Positions 28,134-38,416 of a DNA stretch of 45,787 bases are shown one piece after another (position 1 is the first letter of the stretch; each line of letters opens with the position of its first letter). The DNA lies in the NCBI GenBank assembly GCA_015490605.1, contig WFXL01000107.1:1-45787 (forward strand), in the 5' to 3' direction. Source of the DNA: Rhodospirillales bacterium. GTDB taxonomy: Bacteria; Pseudomonadota; Alphaproteobacteria; Geminicoccales; Geminicoccaceae. The notes beneath the pieces were generated by a model. That model was given only the letters and a program-made list of their open reading frames with translations, was not told the origin of the DNA and did not search any database. The position numbers and the translations under genes are program-made.

Positions 28134-30440
28134 ATGGGCCGCTTCGGCGTCGGTCAGGCGGTAGCCCGCAAGGAGGACCCGCGGCTGGTGACGGGCCGCG
28201 GGCGTTATGTGGACGACCACCAGCCGCCCGGCTGCGCGCATCTGGTGCTGGTGCGCTCACCCTATGCCCACGCCGAGATCCGCCGCATCGAGCTGGACGC
28301 GGCGCGGCGCGCGCCCGGGGTGCTGGCGGTGTGGACCATCGACGAGCTGGATGCTGCCGGCCTCGGCCCGCTGCCCTGCAAGGCCCTCTATGACAATGTC
28401 GACGGCACGCCGATGGCGCGGCCGGAGCGACCGGTGCTGGCCCGCGGGCGGGTGCGGTTTGTGGGTGATCCGGTGGTGGCGGTGATCGCTGAGACCCGCG
28501 CGCAGGCGCGCGATGCCGCCGATCTCGTGGAGATCGACTATGAGCCTCTGCCCCATGTGGTGGCAACCGCCCGGGCCCAGGCCCCCGACGCGCCGCAGAT
28601 CTGGCCCGAGGCGCCGGCCAATCGCGCGCTCGTCTGGCAGCTGGGGGATGCGGCGGCGGTGGAGGAGGCGCTCGCCCGGGCGCACCATCGCATCACCCTC
28701 ACGCTGGTGAACAACCGCCTGGTCCCCTGTTCCATGGAGACCCGCGGCTGTCTCGCCGAATATGACGCCGACAGCGATCGGCTGACGCTGCTGGTGGGCA
28801 GCCAGGGGGTGCACAATATGCGCCGCATCCTGGCCGAGGAGGTGCTGCATATCCCGCTCGAGAAGCTGCGGGTGGTTACGCGCGATGTGGGCGGCGGCTT
28901 CGGCATGAAGATCTGGGTGTTTCCCGAATATCCCATCGCCCTCCACGCTGCCCGCACCCTGCGCCGGCCGGTCAAATGGGTGGGCGATCGCAGCGAGGCC
29001 TTCCTCGCCGACACCCACGGCCGCGATCATCTCACCACCGTCACTCTCGGCCTTGACGAGGATCTCCGCATCACCGCCCTCAAGGCCGAGACCACCGCCA
29101 ATCTCGGCGCCTATCTCTCCCAGTTCGGCCCCTTCATCCCCACCGAAGCGGGCGGCTACATGTACACCGGCGTCTATGACATCCCCGCCGCCCTCTATCG
29201 CGTCACCTGTGTTTTCACCAACACCGCCCCGGTGGATGCCTATCGCGGTGCCGGCCGGCCCGAGGCCGCCTATGCGGTCGAGCGCGCCCTCGACCATGCG
29301 GCCCGGGTTCTGGGGGTGGATCCGGTGGAGCTCAGGCGGCGCAACTTCATTCGCCCCCAGCAGATGCCCTATGCCACCGCCCTGGGCTATACGTACGATT
29401 CCGGCGACTTCCCGCGGGTGCTGGAACTGGCGCTGGAACGCGCGGATGTGGCCGGCTTTCCCGAGCGGCGCCGGCGTGCGCGCGAGGCCGGCCGGCTTCT
29501 GGGCCTGGGTGTGGCCTATTACATCGAGCGCTGTGCCGGTGGGCCGGATGAGAGCGCGCGCGTCGAGGTGCTGCCGGAGGGGCGGGTGCGGCTCTTCATC
29601 GGCACCATGAGCAATGGCCAGGGCCACGAGACCGCCTACGCCCAGATCCTGGCTGAGCGCCTCGGGGTGGACTTCGAGGCGGTGGAGGTGATCCAGGGCG
29701 ACACCGATCTCGTGGCCAGCGGCCGCGGCACCGGCGGCTCCCGCTCGATTCCCGTGGGCGGTGCGGCCACGCAACTGGCCGCCGACCGGCTGATCGAGAA
29801 GGCCCGCCGGCTCGCCGCCGAAGTGCTGGAGGCGGCGGAAGAGGACCTCAGCTTTGCGGATGGCAGCTTTCGCATCATCGGCACCGACCGGCGGGTGAGC
29901 CTGTTCGAGCTGGCGCTGCGCGCCGGCGAGGCGGGACTCGATGGCGAGGGTACCTTCCAGCCGCCGGCCCCCACCTTCCCCAACGGCTGCCATGTGGTGG
30001 AGGTGGCCATCGATCTTGCCACCGGCTGGCCCACCATCGAGCGCTATACGGTGGTGGACGACTTCGGCCGGGTGCTCAATCCGCTGCTGCTGGCGGGCCA
30101 GGTCCACGGCGGCATCGCCCAGGGCCTGGGCCAGGCGCTGATGGAGGAGGCGGTCTACGACCCCGAGTCCGGCCAGCTGCTGACCGGCTCCTTCATGGAC
30201 TACCGCCTGCCGCGGGCGGTGGATCTGCCCATGATCGACTTCACCTATGTGGAGATCCCCTCCACCACCAACCTGCTGGGGATGAAGGGCGCGGGTGAGG
30301 CCGGCGCCATCGGCGCGCCGCCGGCGGTGGTCAATGCGCTGGTGGATGCGCTGGCGGAGTTCGGCGTGCGCCATCTGGACATGCCCGTAACCCCGCAAAA
30401 ATTGTGGCGGCTCTTGCGGGATCTGGGCGTCAATCGCTAG
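28134..30440 (+). CDS. Xanthine dehydrogenase/aerobic CO dehydrogenase family molybdopterin-binding large subunit (form II-like)
   Basis: 768 aa; GQAVARKEDPRLVTGRGRYVDD; AYRGAGRPEAAY; GQGHETAYAQI; KGAGEAGAIGAPPAVVNA. Confidence 0.94.
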   Translation: MGRFGVGQAVARKEDPRLVTGRGRYVDDHQPPGCAHLVLVRSPYAHAEIRRIELDAARRAPGVLAVWTIDELDAAGLGPLPCKALYDNVDGTPMARPERPVLARGRVRFVGDPVVAVIAETRAQARDAADLVEIDYEPLPHVVATARAQAPDAPQIWPEAPANRALVWQLGDAAAVEEALARAHHRITLTLVNNRLVPCSMETRGCLAEYDADSDRLTLLVGSQGVHNMRRILAEEVLHIPLEKLRVVTRDVGGGFGMKIWVFPEYPIALHAARTLRRPVKWVGDRSEAFLADTHGRDHLTTVTLGLDEDLRITALKAETTANLGAYLSQFGPFIPTEAGGYMYTGVYDIPAALYRVTCVFTNTAPVDAYRGAGRPEAAYAVERALDHAARVLGVDPVELRRRNFIRPQQMPYATALGYTYDSGDFPRVLELALERADVAGFPERRRRAREAGRLLGLGVAYYIERCAGGPDESARVEVLPEGRVRLFIGTMSNGQGHETAYAQILAERLGVDFEAVEVIQGDTDLVASGRGTGGSRSIPVGGAATQLAADRLIEKARRLAAEVLEAAEEDLSFADGSFRIIGTDRRVSLFELALRAGEAGLDGEGTFQPPAPTFPNGCHVVEVAIDLATGWPTIERYTVVDDFGRVLNPLLLAGQVHGGIAQGLGQALMEEAVYDPESGQLLTGSFMDYRLPRAVDLPMIDFTYVEIPSTTNLLGMKGAGEAGAIGAPPAVVNALVDALAEFGVRHLDMPVTPQKLWRLLRDLGVNR

Positions 30441-31218
30441 CCGCGGCCGCCTGCCGCACCCGCACCAGCGCCTGCTCCAGCCGCTGCAGATCCTCCGGCC
30501 GCGACAGGCGGTGGTCGCCGTCCTTCACCAGCTCCACCGTCACATGCGGGCTTTCGAGGCGTGCGGCCAACTCCAGCGACAGCTCCCACGGCACCGCCTC
30601 ATCCCGCATGCCGTGGAGGATGTGGACCGGCACCCGGATGGGGATCGCCTCCCCCTCCAGCAGCAGATGCCGCCGGCCGTCCTCGATCAGCGCCCGGGTG
30701 ATGGGCACCGGCCCCTCATAGTCCGAGGGCTCCAACACAACCCCCTGCGCTAGCAGCTCGCGCCGCTTGACCTCCGGCCACGCCCGCCAGATGAGCCGTT
30801 CGGTGAAATCCGGCGCCGGCGCAATCAGCACCAGCCCCGCCACCTGTTGCGGGCGCGCGCGGGCTGCGAGAAGCGCGATCCAGCCGCCCATGGAGGAGCC
30901 CACCAGCACCACCCGTGCGGGCGCCGCCCGCTGCAGCACGCACAGGGTATCCTCGAGCCCGCCACCGATGGTAAAGGCCTCGAACGCCCCCGGGCTGGCC
31001 CCATGACCGCGATAGTCGAAGCGCACATAGGCCCAGCCCCGGCGGGCACAGACCTCGTCCAGGAAGGTGGCCTTGGTGCCGCCCATGTCGGAGCGGAAGC
31101 CCGCGAGGAACACCACCCCGGGCCCATCGCCCGAGCGCCGGGCCAGCGCCAGCCACCGATCCCCGCCACAGTCGAGCCGTTTCGCCACCGCCTCATCCCC
31201 GCGCCATCCCGCTCCCAC
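30430..31218 (-). CDS. Alpha/beta hydrolase
   Basis: [44 protein letters not shown] start at 31218 (or 31188) inferred, the ORF-track Met extends into rpoZ. Confidence 0.88.
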   Translation of the reverse strand: MGAGWRGDEAVAKRLDCGGDRWLALARRSGDGPGVVFLAGFRSDMGGTKATFLDEVCARRGWAYVRFDYRGHGASPGAFEAFTIGGGLEDTLCVLQRAAPARVVLVGSSMGGWIALLAARARPQQVAGLVLIAPAPDFTERLIWRAWPEVKRRELLAQGVVLEPSDYEGPVPITRALIEDGRRHLLLEGEAIPIRVPVHILHGMRDEAVPWELSLELAARLESPHVTVELVKDGDHRLSRPEDLQRLEQALVRVRQAAAASD

Positions 31219-31324
31219 TCTAGGGCGCGGGACGGCGGCAGAACAGTCGGCATCTCTTGCCGGATCCGCCGGCGGGTGCCATCTCTGGGGTGGCGGAGCC
31301 ACCCACCGGCGGAACGGAGTCCCC

Positions 31325-31729
31325 ATGGCACGCATCACCGTCGAGGACTGTATCCAGCAGGTCCCCAACCGGTTCGAGCTGGTGCTGCTGGCGGCCCAGC
31401 GGGCACGCGACATCTCTGCCGGCGCGCCGCTGCTGGTGCCCCACGACAATGACAAGAATCCGGTCATCGCGCTGCGCGAGATCGCCGAGAACAAGCTCGA
31501 TCTGGATCATCTGCGCTATGAGCTGATCTATGGGCTCCGGCGCTACCGCAAGCTGGAAGAGGCTCTCACCGCCCGCGAGGAGGACGAGGAGGAGGACCTC
31601 GAGGCCCAGCTCGCCGAGCTGGTGCCGGTGGCCGAGGGCGGTGCGGCCGCCGGCAGCGCTGGCGGCGAGATGGAGTCCCTGCCGGAGACCCTCTCCTACG
31701 CGGAGTTCGACGTCCCCGACCGGGATTGA
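31325..31729 (+). CDS. rpoZ: DNA-directed RNA polymerase omega subunit
   Basis: [44 protein letters not shown]. Confidence 0.97.
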   Translation: MARITVEDCIQQVPNRFELVLLAAQRARDISAGAPLLVPHDNDKNPVIALREIAENKLDLDHLRYELIYGLRRYRKLEEALTAREEDEEEDLEAQLAELVPVAEGGAAAGSAGGEMESLPETLSYAEFDVPDRD

Positions 31730-31750
31730 GGTGCGGGGGCATACGAGGGG

Positions 31751-34162
31751 GTGAGCATGATGGACGAGACCCCCGACATCGCCCCCAGCGCCGAGGCTGC
31801 GGATCCGGCCCCGGAGGTCGCGGATCAGGGACCTGCGGGCCCGCCTCCCGCGGCAGCTGAGGCGCCGGCACGTGGCAAGGCGGCAGGCGACCGTGCCGAA
31901 GGCCGCAAACCCGCCGCGGACACCGCGGCGGCCGCCAGGAGTGCTGCCCGCACTGAGGCTGCCCGACCGTCGCCACCGCCACCCAGGCCTGCGCGCATCC
32001 TCCGCCAGTATGAACTGGTGGAGAAGGTCAAGGCCTATGATCCCGATGCCGATGAGGAGCTGCTGAACCGCGCCTACGTCTTCGCCATGATGGCGCACGG
32101 CAGCCAGAAGCGGGCTTCGGGCGATCCCTATTTCCACCATCCGGTGGAAGTGGCCGGCATTCTCGCCGACTACCGCTTCGATGCCACCACCATCGCCGCC
32201 GCCCTGCTGCACGATGTGGTGGAGGACACCGAACACAGCCTCGCGGAGATCGAGCGGCTGTTCGGGCCGACGGTGGCGGCGCTGGTGGACGGGGTCACCA
32301 AGCTCGGCCGCATCCGCTACGCCTCCGTCCAGGCCAAGCAGGCGGAGAATTTCCGCAAGCTGGTGCTGGCCATGTCCAACGACATCCGCGTGCTGGTGAT
32401 CAAGCTCGCGGACCGCCTGCACAACATGCGCACCCTCCACTACATCCGCGACCCCGCCCGGCGCCGGCGGATTGCCCTCGAAACCCTCGAGATCTATGCG
32501 CCGCTCGCCGCCCGCATCGGCATGCAGGCCATCAAGGACGAGCTCGAAGACCACGCCTTCGCCGAGCTCGATCCCGATGCCTATGCCAGCATCCAGCGGC
32601 GGCTGGAGCGGCTGCGCCGCCACGATCCCACCGTCGTTCCCCGCATCTGCCGCACCCTCGAAGAGCTGCTCAGCCGCGCGGGCATCGAGGCCGAGGTCAA
32701 GGGCCGCGAGAAGAAGCCCTATTCCATCTGGCGCAAGATGAAGCGCAAAAATGTCAGCTTTGAGCAGCTGTCCGATATCATCGCCTTTCGGGTGATCGTC
32801 GAGAACACCAACCAGTGCTACGCCGCCCTGGGGGTAATCCACGGCCGCTACAAGATGGTCGACGGGCGCTTCAAGGACTATATCAGTACCCCCAAGCCCA
32901 ACGGCTACCGCTCGCTCCACACCACCGTCATCGGCCCCGAGGGCCGCAAGATCGAGATCCAGATCCGCGATCACGAGATGGATGAGGAGGCCGAGCGCGG
33001 AGTCGCCGCCCACTGGTCCTACAAGGAGGGCCGACCGGAGGTGGCCGGGCGGCGCTATCCGTGGGTGGAGGACCTGCTGGACATTCTCGCCAATGCCGGC
33101 TCGCCGGAGGAGTTTCTGGAACAGACCCGGCTCGAGCTCCACCGCGACCAGATCTTCTGTTTCACCCCCAAGGGCGATCTGGTGCCGCTGCCGCGGGGGG
33201 CGACGCCGGTGGACTTCGCCTATGCCATCCACACCGAGGTGGGGGATCACTGCTGGGCGGCCAAGGTGGACGGCCGCATCGTGCCGCTGGACACCCGCCT
33301 CGAGAATGGCGATCAGGTGGAGATCATCACCCGCGCCGATGCCTGCCCGTCGCCCGAGTGGGAGCGCTTTGTGGCCAGCGCCAAGGCGCGGGCGCGCATC
33401 CGTCGTTTTCTGCGCAGCCGCCAGCGGGAGTTCTATCTGGAGCGTGGCCGCGAGCTCCTAGAGCGGGCCTTCGCCACCGAGGACCGGGAGCTGAGCGAAC
33501 GCGACCTAGAACAGGCGCGCCAGCGGCTTGACTATCGCAGCGTCGACGATCTGGTAGCCGCCGTCGGCGAAGGGCGGCTTGCGGCCCGCTTCGTGTTGGA
33601 ACAGGTCCACCCGGAGGTGCGGCGCCGGCCGGTGGTGGACGAGACCAAGGTGATCCCCCTCAAGATCGCCGCCCGCCGCCGGGAGGAGGAACGCCGGCGC
33701 CAGGCCGAAGGGCGCGAGAGCCCCATCCTCGGCCTGCCGCCGGGCGTGCCCTACAGCTATGCCAGCTGCTGTCGTCCGCGGCCCCATCAGGCCATCGTCG
33801 GCATCATCCGCAGCGGCCGGCCGGTGGCGATTCACCGGGCCGACTGCCCGGTGCTGGAACGGGTGCAGGACCGCGAACGGCGTACGGTGGAGCTCGCCTG
33901 GAACCCCCATGCCAAGGGGGTGGCAGCACCGGCACGCTACCGCATCCTCGCCCTCCACCAGCCCGGGGCCCTGGCCGACGCCACCGGCGCCTTCGGCCGC
34001 CACGAGTCCAACATCGTCGATGTGCGCATCACCCGGCGCACGCCGGAAGTGTTCGAGATCCTCATCGATGCCGAAGTGAGCAGCAATGAGCACGCCGAGC
34101 GGGTGCTGGCGGCACTGCGGGCCCTCGAGCGGGTGGTCTATGCGGAGCAGGTCTATGGCTGA
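31751..34162 (+). CDS. Bifunctional (p)ppGpp synthetase/hydrolase (Rel/SpoT)
   Basis: HD domain ALLHDVVEDTEHS; synthetase RFKDYISTPKPNGYRSLHTTV (RxKD type); TGS PRGATPVDFAYAIHTEVG; ACT. GTG start with alternative ATG 31757. Confidence 0.96.
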   Translation: MSMMDETPDIAPSAEAADPAPEVADQGPAGPPPAAAEAPARGKAAGDRAEGRKPAADTAAAARSAARTEAARPSPPPPRPARILRQYELVEKVKAYDPDADEELLNRAYVFAMMAHGSQKRASGDPYFHHPVEVAGILADYRFDATTIAAALLHDVVEDTEHSLAEIERLFGPTVAALVDGVTKLGRIRYASVQAKQAENFRKLVLAMSNDIRVLVIKLADRLHNMRTLHYIRDPARRRRIALETLEIYAPLAARIGMQAIKDELEDHAFAELDPDAYASIQRRLERLRRHDPTVVPRICRTLEELLSRAGIEAEVKGREKKPYSIWRKMKRKNVSFEQLSDIIAFRVIVENTNQCYAALGVIHGRYKMVDGRFKDYISTPKPNGYRSLHTTVIGPEGRKIEIQIRDHEMDEEAERGVAAHWSYKEGRPEVAGRRYPWVEDLLDILANAGSPEEFLEQTRLELHRDQIFCFTPKGDLVPLPRGATPVDFAYAIHTEVGDHCWAAKVDGRIVPLDTRLENGDQVEIITRADACPSPEWERFVASAKARARIRRFLRSRQREFYLERGRELLERAFATEDRELSERDLEQARQRLDYRSVDDLVAAVGEGRLAARFVLEQVHPEVRRRPVVDETKVIPLKIAARRREEERRRQAEGRESPILGLPPGVPYSYASCCRPRPHQAIVGIIRSGRPVAIHRADCPVLERVQDRERRTVELAWNPHAKGVAAPARYRILALHQPGALADATGAFGRHESNIVDVRITRRTPEVFEILIDAEVSSNEHAERVLAALRALERVVYAEQVYG

Positions 34163-34763
34163 GCCGGTGGCGGCCGAGGCGGCGGCGCGCGAGCAGGTGC
34201 TGGCGGAGTTCCGCGAGGCCGGGGCGCTGCTGGAGGGCCACTTCATCCTCAGCTCCGGCCGCCACAGCCCGGTCTATCTCCAGTGCGCGCGGGTGCTGAT
34301 GGACCCGGCCCGGGCCGAGCGGCTGGTAGCCCGGCTGGTGCCCCGCCTGCGCGCACTCGGGGCGGCCATGACGGTGGCGCCGGCCCTGGGGGGCATCGTC
34401 TTCGGCTATGAGCTGGCGCGCCAGCTCGGGGTGCTGTCGGTGTTCGTGGAACGGGTGGAGGGGCGCTTTACCCTGCGCCGCGGCTTTCACATTCCGCCAG
34501 GTACCCGCGTGCTGGTGGCGGAGGATGTGGTCACCACCGGCCTTTCCACCCGCGAGTGTATTGCCGCTGTGCGGGAAGCCGGAGGCGAGGTGGTGGCGGC
34601 TACCTGCCTCGTGGACCGCTCCGGCGGCCGGGCGGATGTGGGGGTGGAACTGATCCCGCTGATCCGGCTCGACCTTCCCACCTATGCGCCCGAGGAGGTG
34701 CCGCCGGAGCTGGCGGCGATCCCGCCGGAAAAGCCCGGATCCCGTGGCCTCCGGGCGCGCTGA
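34155..34763 (+). CDS. pyrE: Orotate phosphoribosyltransferase
   Basis: GHFILSSGRHSPVYLQCARV; PRPP motif VLVAEDVVTTGLSTRE. Confidence 0.95.
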   Translation: MAEPVAAEAAAREQVLAEFREAGALLEGHFILSSGRHSPVYLQCARVLMDPARAERLVARLVPRLRALGAAMTVAPALGGIVFGYELARQLGVLSVFVERVEGRFTLRRGFHIPPGTRVLVAEDVVTTGLSTRECIAAVREAGGEVVAATCLVDRSGGRADVGVELIPLIRLDLPTYAPEEVPPELAAIPPEKPGSRGLRAR

Positions 34764-34994
34764 ACCAGGACCACGGGCGCGCTCCGACCCCGCAGGATCG
34801 CCCTCGCTCCCCACCCATCGCTTTGTGGTGAACGCTCGCGCCCTCGAGATGCCGTGAACGCCGCCCAGGTTCCGTCACAAAGTGTCCGCGCGGGACGGTA
34901 GTGTTGGCAAAGACTGCGACCGCCGCGTGTCACGGCTCCTAGCCGGGTGCGGGCGGCTCATAAGCCCAGGCGGCCGCCCGGGGCTCCCGTTCCG

Positions 34995-36779
34995 TCAGAC
35001 GGCGCGCACCCGCACATAGCTTCCGGGCGCATCCTCCAGAGGCGCGAGCGGCCCCTTGGCGGGGTCGCGCGCCGGCACCCGCTCGCCGGCATGGGCCGCG
35101 TTCCATGCGGCCCAGTGGGGCCACCAGGAGCCCTCATGGTGTTCTGCCTTCTCGAGCCAGGTCTCGGGCTCGGGCGGAAGCTCGGGGTTGAGCCAGTAGC
35201 CATATTTGGTGGAGCCGGCGGGATTGATGATGCCGGCGATGTGGCCCGAGCCGGCCAGCACGAAAGTCCCGGGGCCGCGGTAGAGCTGGGTGGCGGCATA
35301 GGTGGTCTTCCACGGCGCGATGTGGTCCTCGCGGGTGGAGACCCAGTAGACCGGCATGTCGATGCGCCGCAGGTCGATGGGCACGCCGGCGAGGGTGATG
35401 CCGCCGGGCTCCACCAGCCGGTTTTCGAGGTAGCACTTGCGCAGATAGAAGCTGTGCATCGCCGCCGGCATGCGGGTGCTGTCGGAGTTCCAGTAGAGCA
35501 GGTCGAAGGGGAAGGGATCGCGGCCGAGGAGGTAGTTGTTGACCACGAACGACCAGATGAGGTCGTTGGCCCGCAGGAGGTTGAAGGTGGTGGCCATCTC
35601 GGCGCCATCGAGATAGCCCCGCTGGGCCATCATCTCCTCCAGCGCCGCCAGCTGCTCCTCGTCGATGAACACCCCGAGCTCGCCGGGCTCGCTGAAGTCC
35701 ACCAGGGTGGTGAAGAAGGTGGCCGCCCGCACCCGCTCATCCCCCCGCGCCCGCAGCCAGGCGAGGGTCGCCGCCAGCAGCGTGCCGCCGAGGCAGTACC
35801 CGATGACCGTGGCCTCGCGCTCGCCCGTCTGGGTGCAGACCGCATCCAGCGCCGCCAGCGGCCCCTCGCGCATGTAGTCCTCGAAGGTCTTGTGGGCGAG
35901 GTTTTCGTCGGGATTGACCCAGGAGATGACAAAGACCGTGAAGCCTTGCTCGACCGCGTAGCGGATGAAGCTGTTCTTCGGCTGAAGATCGAGAATGTAG
36001 TATTTGTTGATCCACGGTGGCACGATCAGAAGCGGCCGGCGGTAGACCGTCTCGGTGCGCGGGGCGTACTGGATCAGCTCCATGAGCTCGTTGCGCAGCA
36101 CCACCTTGCCCGGGGTGGTGGCGATGTTGCGGCCGATCTCGAAGGCATCCAGGTCGGTCATGCGGATTGCCAGCCGCCCGCGCCCGCGCTCCAGGTCCTC
36201 CAGCATGTTGCGCAGCCCCCGCAGCAGATTCTCGCCGCGGGTCTCGAGGGTGGTGCGCAGCACCTCGGGATTGGTGAAGACGAAGTTCGACGGTGCCAGC
36301 GCGTCGACGAACTGGCGGGTGTAGAATTCCACCTTCTGGCGGGTGCGCTCGTCGACATCGTCGCGACGGCGCACTGTCTCGAGAATGTAGCGTGAGGTCA
36401 GTAGATAGCTCTGCTTGATGAAGTCGAACAGCACATTGTCGTCCCAGGCGGGATCGCGGAAACGCCGGTCGCCGCGCTCGGGCGTCACCACCGGCTCCAC
36501 CTCATGGCCGAACATCCTGAGGGTGGTGGTCTGCCACAGGCGGAGATAGTCCTGCCACATGTCGAACTGCGCCCGGGCGAGGGAGGTGGGATCGGACATG
36601 AGCTTCGCCGTGAAGTCGAGGAACGCATTGCCGATGGCGAGGGGATCGACGCCGCCATTGTCGAGCCCGCCCCGCCGGCTTAGGAAATCATGGACGATGC
36701 GCTGGCTCTTCTCGGCGATCTCGCCGAGCACCCGCACCAGCTCCTCCTGGTGCCGGGATGCCGCAGTCTGCTCGCTCAT
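34995..36779 (-). CDS. phaC: Class I poly(3-hydroxyalkanoate) synthase
   Basis: 594 aa; VIGYCLGGTLLA lipase-like box with Cys; FVISWVNPDE; WWPHWAAWNAAHAGERVPAR. Confidence 0.97.
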   Translation of the reverse strand: MSEQTAASRHQEELVRVLGEIAEKSQRIVHDFLSRRGGLDNGGVDPLAIGNAFLDFTAKLMSDPTSLARAQFDMWQDYLRLWQTTTLRMFGHEVEPVVTPERGDRRFRDPAWDDNVLFDFIKQSYLLTSRYILETVRRRDDVDERTRQKVEFYTRQFVDALAPSNFVFTNPEVLRTTLETRGENLLRGLRNMLEDLERGRGRLAIRMTDLDAFEIGRNIATTPGKVVLRNELMELIQYAPRTETVYRRPLLIVPPWINKYYILDLQPKNSFIRYAVEQGFTVFVISWVNPDENLAHKTFEDYMREGPLAALDAVCTQTGEREATVIGYCLGGTLLAATLAWLRARGDERVRAATFFTTLVDFSEPGELGVFIDEEQLAALEEMMAQRGYLDGAEMATTFNLLRANDLIWSFVVNNYLLGRDPFPFDLLYWNSDSTRMPAAMHSFYLRKCYLENRLVEPGGITLAGVPIDLRRIDMPVYWVSTREDHIAPWKTTYAATQLYRGPGTFVLAGSGHIAGIINPAGSTKYGYWLNPELPPEPETWLEKAEHHEGSWWPHWAAWNAAHAGERVPARDPAKGPLAPLEDAPGSYVRVRAV

Positions 36780-36797
36780 CCACCACCTCTGTCCTCA

Positions 36798-36812
36798 CCG
36801 GGCCGGGCCCGG
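36798..36812. promoter_or_regulatory. Perfect 15-bp palindrome CCGGGCC-G-GGCCCGG just upstream of phaC start
   Basis: 7-bp arms around one central nt; ~18 bp 5' of phaC ATG. Confidence 0.3.
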
Positions 36813-36890
36813 ACGGCCTTCCGCCCACGCGCGTGAGCGTCTAAAGCTTCGGCCCGGCAGGCAGGATGTCAACCGCGGGAGCGAGCCATC

Positions 36891-37373
36891 GTGAAGCCTT
36901 TGGCTCGAACACGGGTCGAACACGCCACAATCCGGCGGGGGCCGGGCTGGGCGCTGCTGGTGCTGGCCCTCGCCGGCTGCACCGCGGTCTCGCCGCCGGC
37001 GGTGCCGCCGCGCCTTGCCGCCGAGCTCGACTGGGCTCGCCGTGCCCCCTGGCCTGCCCTCTGCCAGGTCCCGCCGCGCCCCGAAGCTGCCGAGCTCGCC
37101 TCCCGCACCCAGGTGCGCGAGGCGATCGAACGCGCCCGTGCCCGCACCGCCGCCGCAGCGGCCGAACTGCGCGGACGCTATGGCCTCACCATTGCCCGCG
37201 CCGAGCCACGGCGCGAGGCACCGGCCCCGCAGGCGACTGCGGTGATGGCGCCGGCGGTGGTGGAGATGGGCGCAGGCCGCACGGTCCGGGCCGAGACCGC
37301 CACCGGCAGCCTCGTCGATCTCCTGGACTGGATCGAGGAGGCGGTGCGACCCGGGGGCCGGCGCCGTGAGTAA
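36891..37373 (+). CDS. Small hypothetical lipoprotein
   Basis: 160 aa, GTG start; LLVLALAGC lipobox; no family recognised. Confidence 0.65.
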   Translation: MKPLARTRVEHATIRRGPGWALLVLALAGCTAVSPPAVPPRLAAELDWARRAPWPALCQVPPRPEAAELASRTQVREAIERARARTAAAAAELRGRYGLTIARAEPRREAPAPQATAVMAPAVVEMGAGRTVRAETATGSLVDLLDWIEEAVRPGGRRRE

Positions 37374-37439
37374 CGCGTGGGCGTGCCCGGCGTGGCCCCA
37401 TCGGGCCCTCCCGAAGCCGCGGGAGGGCGGGAACGGGTG

Positions 37440-38411
37440 ATGCAGCTCCACCGGCTTCCCGGCCCGCTGCCGCCCGAGGCCCGCGGTGCGGTGGTGGCCA
37501 TCGGCAATTTCGACGGCGTCCATCTCGGCCACCGGGCGGTGATCGCCGAGGCCGCCGCCCTCGCCCGGGCGCGCGGGCAGCCACTCGGGGTGCTCACCTT
37601 CGAGCCCCATCCGCGCGAGGTGGTGGCACCTCAGAGCGCACCGCCACGGCTTACCGGCTTCGCCCAGAAAGCGGCGATCCTGCGCACCCTCGGAGTGGAG
37701 CAGCTGTTCGTGCTGCGCTTCTGCCGCCAGCTCATGACGCTGAGCGCCGAGGCCTTCGTCGAGGAGATCCTGCACCACACCCTCGGCGTGGCGGGCGTGA
37801 CGGTGGGCGAGGACTTCCGCTTCGGCCGCGGCCGTGCCGGCTCGCCGGCGCTGCTGCGAACCCGGCTCGAGCCGCACGGGGTGGAGGTGGCGGTGCTCTC
37901 CAAGCTCGCGGTGGATGGGGTGATCTGCTCTTCCAGCACCATCCGCCGGGCGCTGCTGGAGGGCGATCCCGCCCGCGCCACCCGGCTTCTGGGACGCCCC
38001 TATGAGCTCGAAGGGCGGGTGGTGCATGGTGATGGCCTCGGCCGCCAGCTGGGCGTGCCCACCGCCAATCTCCACATCGCCGGCCGCCGCCGGCTGTGGC
38101 CCGCCCGCGGCATCTATGTGGTGCGCGCAGGGGTGCGGGAAGCCGGCGGCTGGCGATGGCATGCGGCGGTCGCAAGCCTCGGCACGCGGCCGGCGGTGGG
38201 CGGCGGCGATCTCCGCCTCGAAGTGCACATCCTCGATGCCGCGCCCTATCTCTACGGTCGACGCCTCAGGGTCGCCTTTCTCCACTGGCTGCGCGAGGAG
38301 CGCGACTTCCCGGACCTCGATGCACTCGTCGCCCAGATCCATCGCGACATCGAGGCGGCCCGCGCCTGGCACGCGGGACGTCTCATCCCCGAGCCCCGCA
38401 GGTCGATGTGA
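37440..38411 (+). CDS. ribF: Bifunctional riboflavin kinase/FAD synthetase
   Basis: [48 protein letters not shown]. Confidence 0.97.
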   Translation: MQLHRLPGPLPPEARGAVVAIGNFDGVHLGHRAVIAEAAALARARGQPLGVLTFEPHPREVVAPQSAPPRLTGFAQKAAILRTLGVEQLFVLRFCRQLMTLSAEAFVEEILHHTLGVAGVTVGEDFRFGRGRAGSPALLRTRLEPHGVEVAVLSKLAVDGVICSSSTIRRALLEGDPARATRLLGRPYELEGRVVHGDGLGRQLGVPTANLHIAGRRRLWPARGIYVVRAGVREAGGWRWHAAVASLGTRPAVGGGDLRLEVHILDAAPYLYGRRLRVAFLHWLREERDFPDLDALVAQIHRDIEAARAWHAGRLIPEPRRSM

Positions 38412-38416
38412 GAGCC

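Noticed and set aside
34764-34994. CTTTGTG ... CACAAAG inverted repeat and duplicated GTGAACGC in the pyrE-phaC gap
   Set aside because: Arms of 7 bp separated by ~50 bp, weak as a structure; could be chance in a convergent intergenic region.
38096-38416. 5' extension of ileS to give 1047 aa
   Set aside because: Overlaps ribF in another frame; IleS sequence begins at [16 protein letters not shown] 38417.
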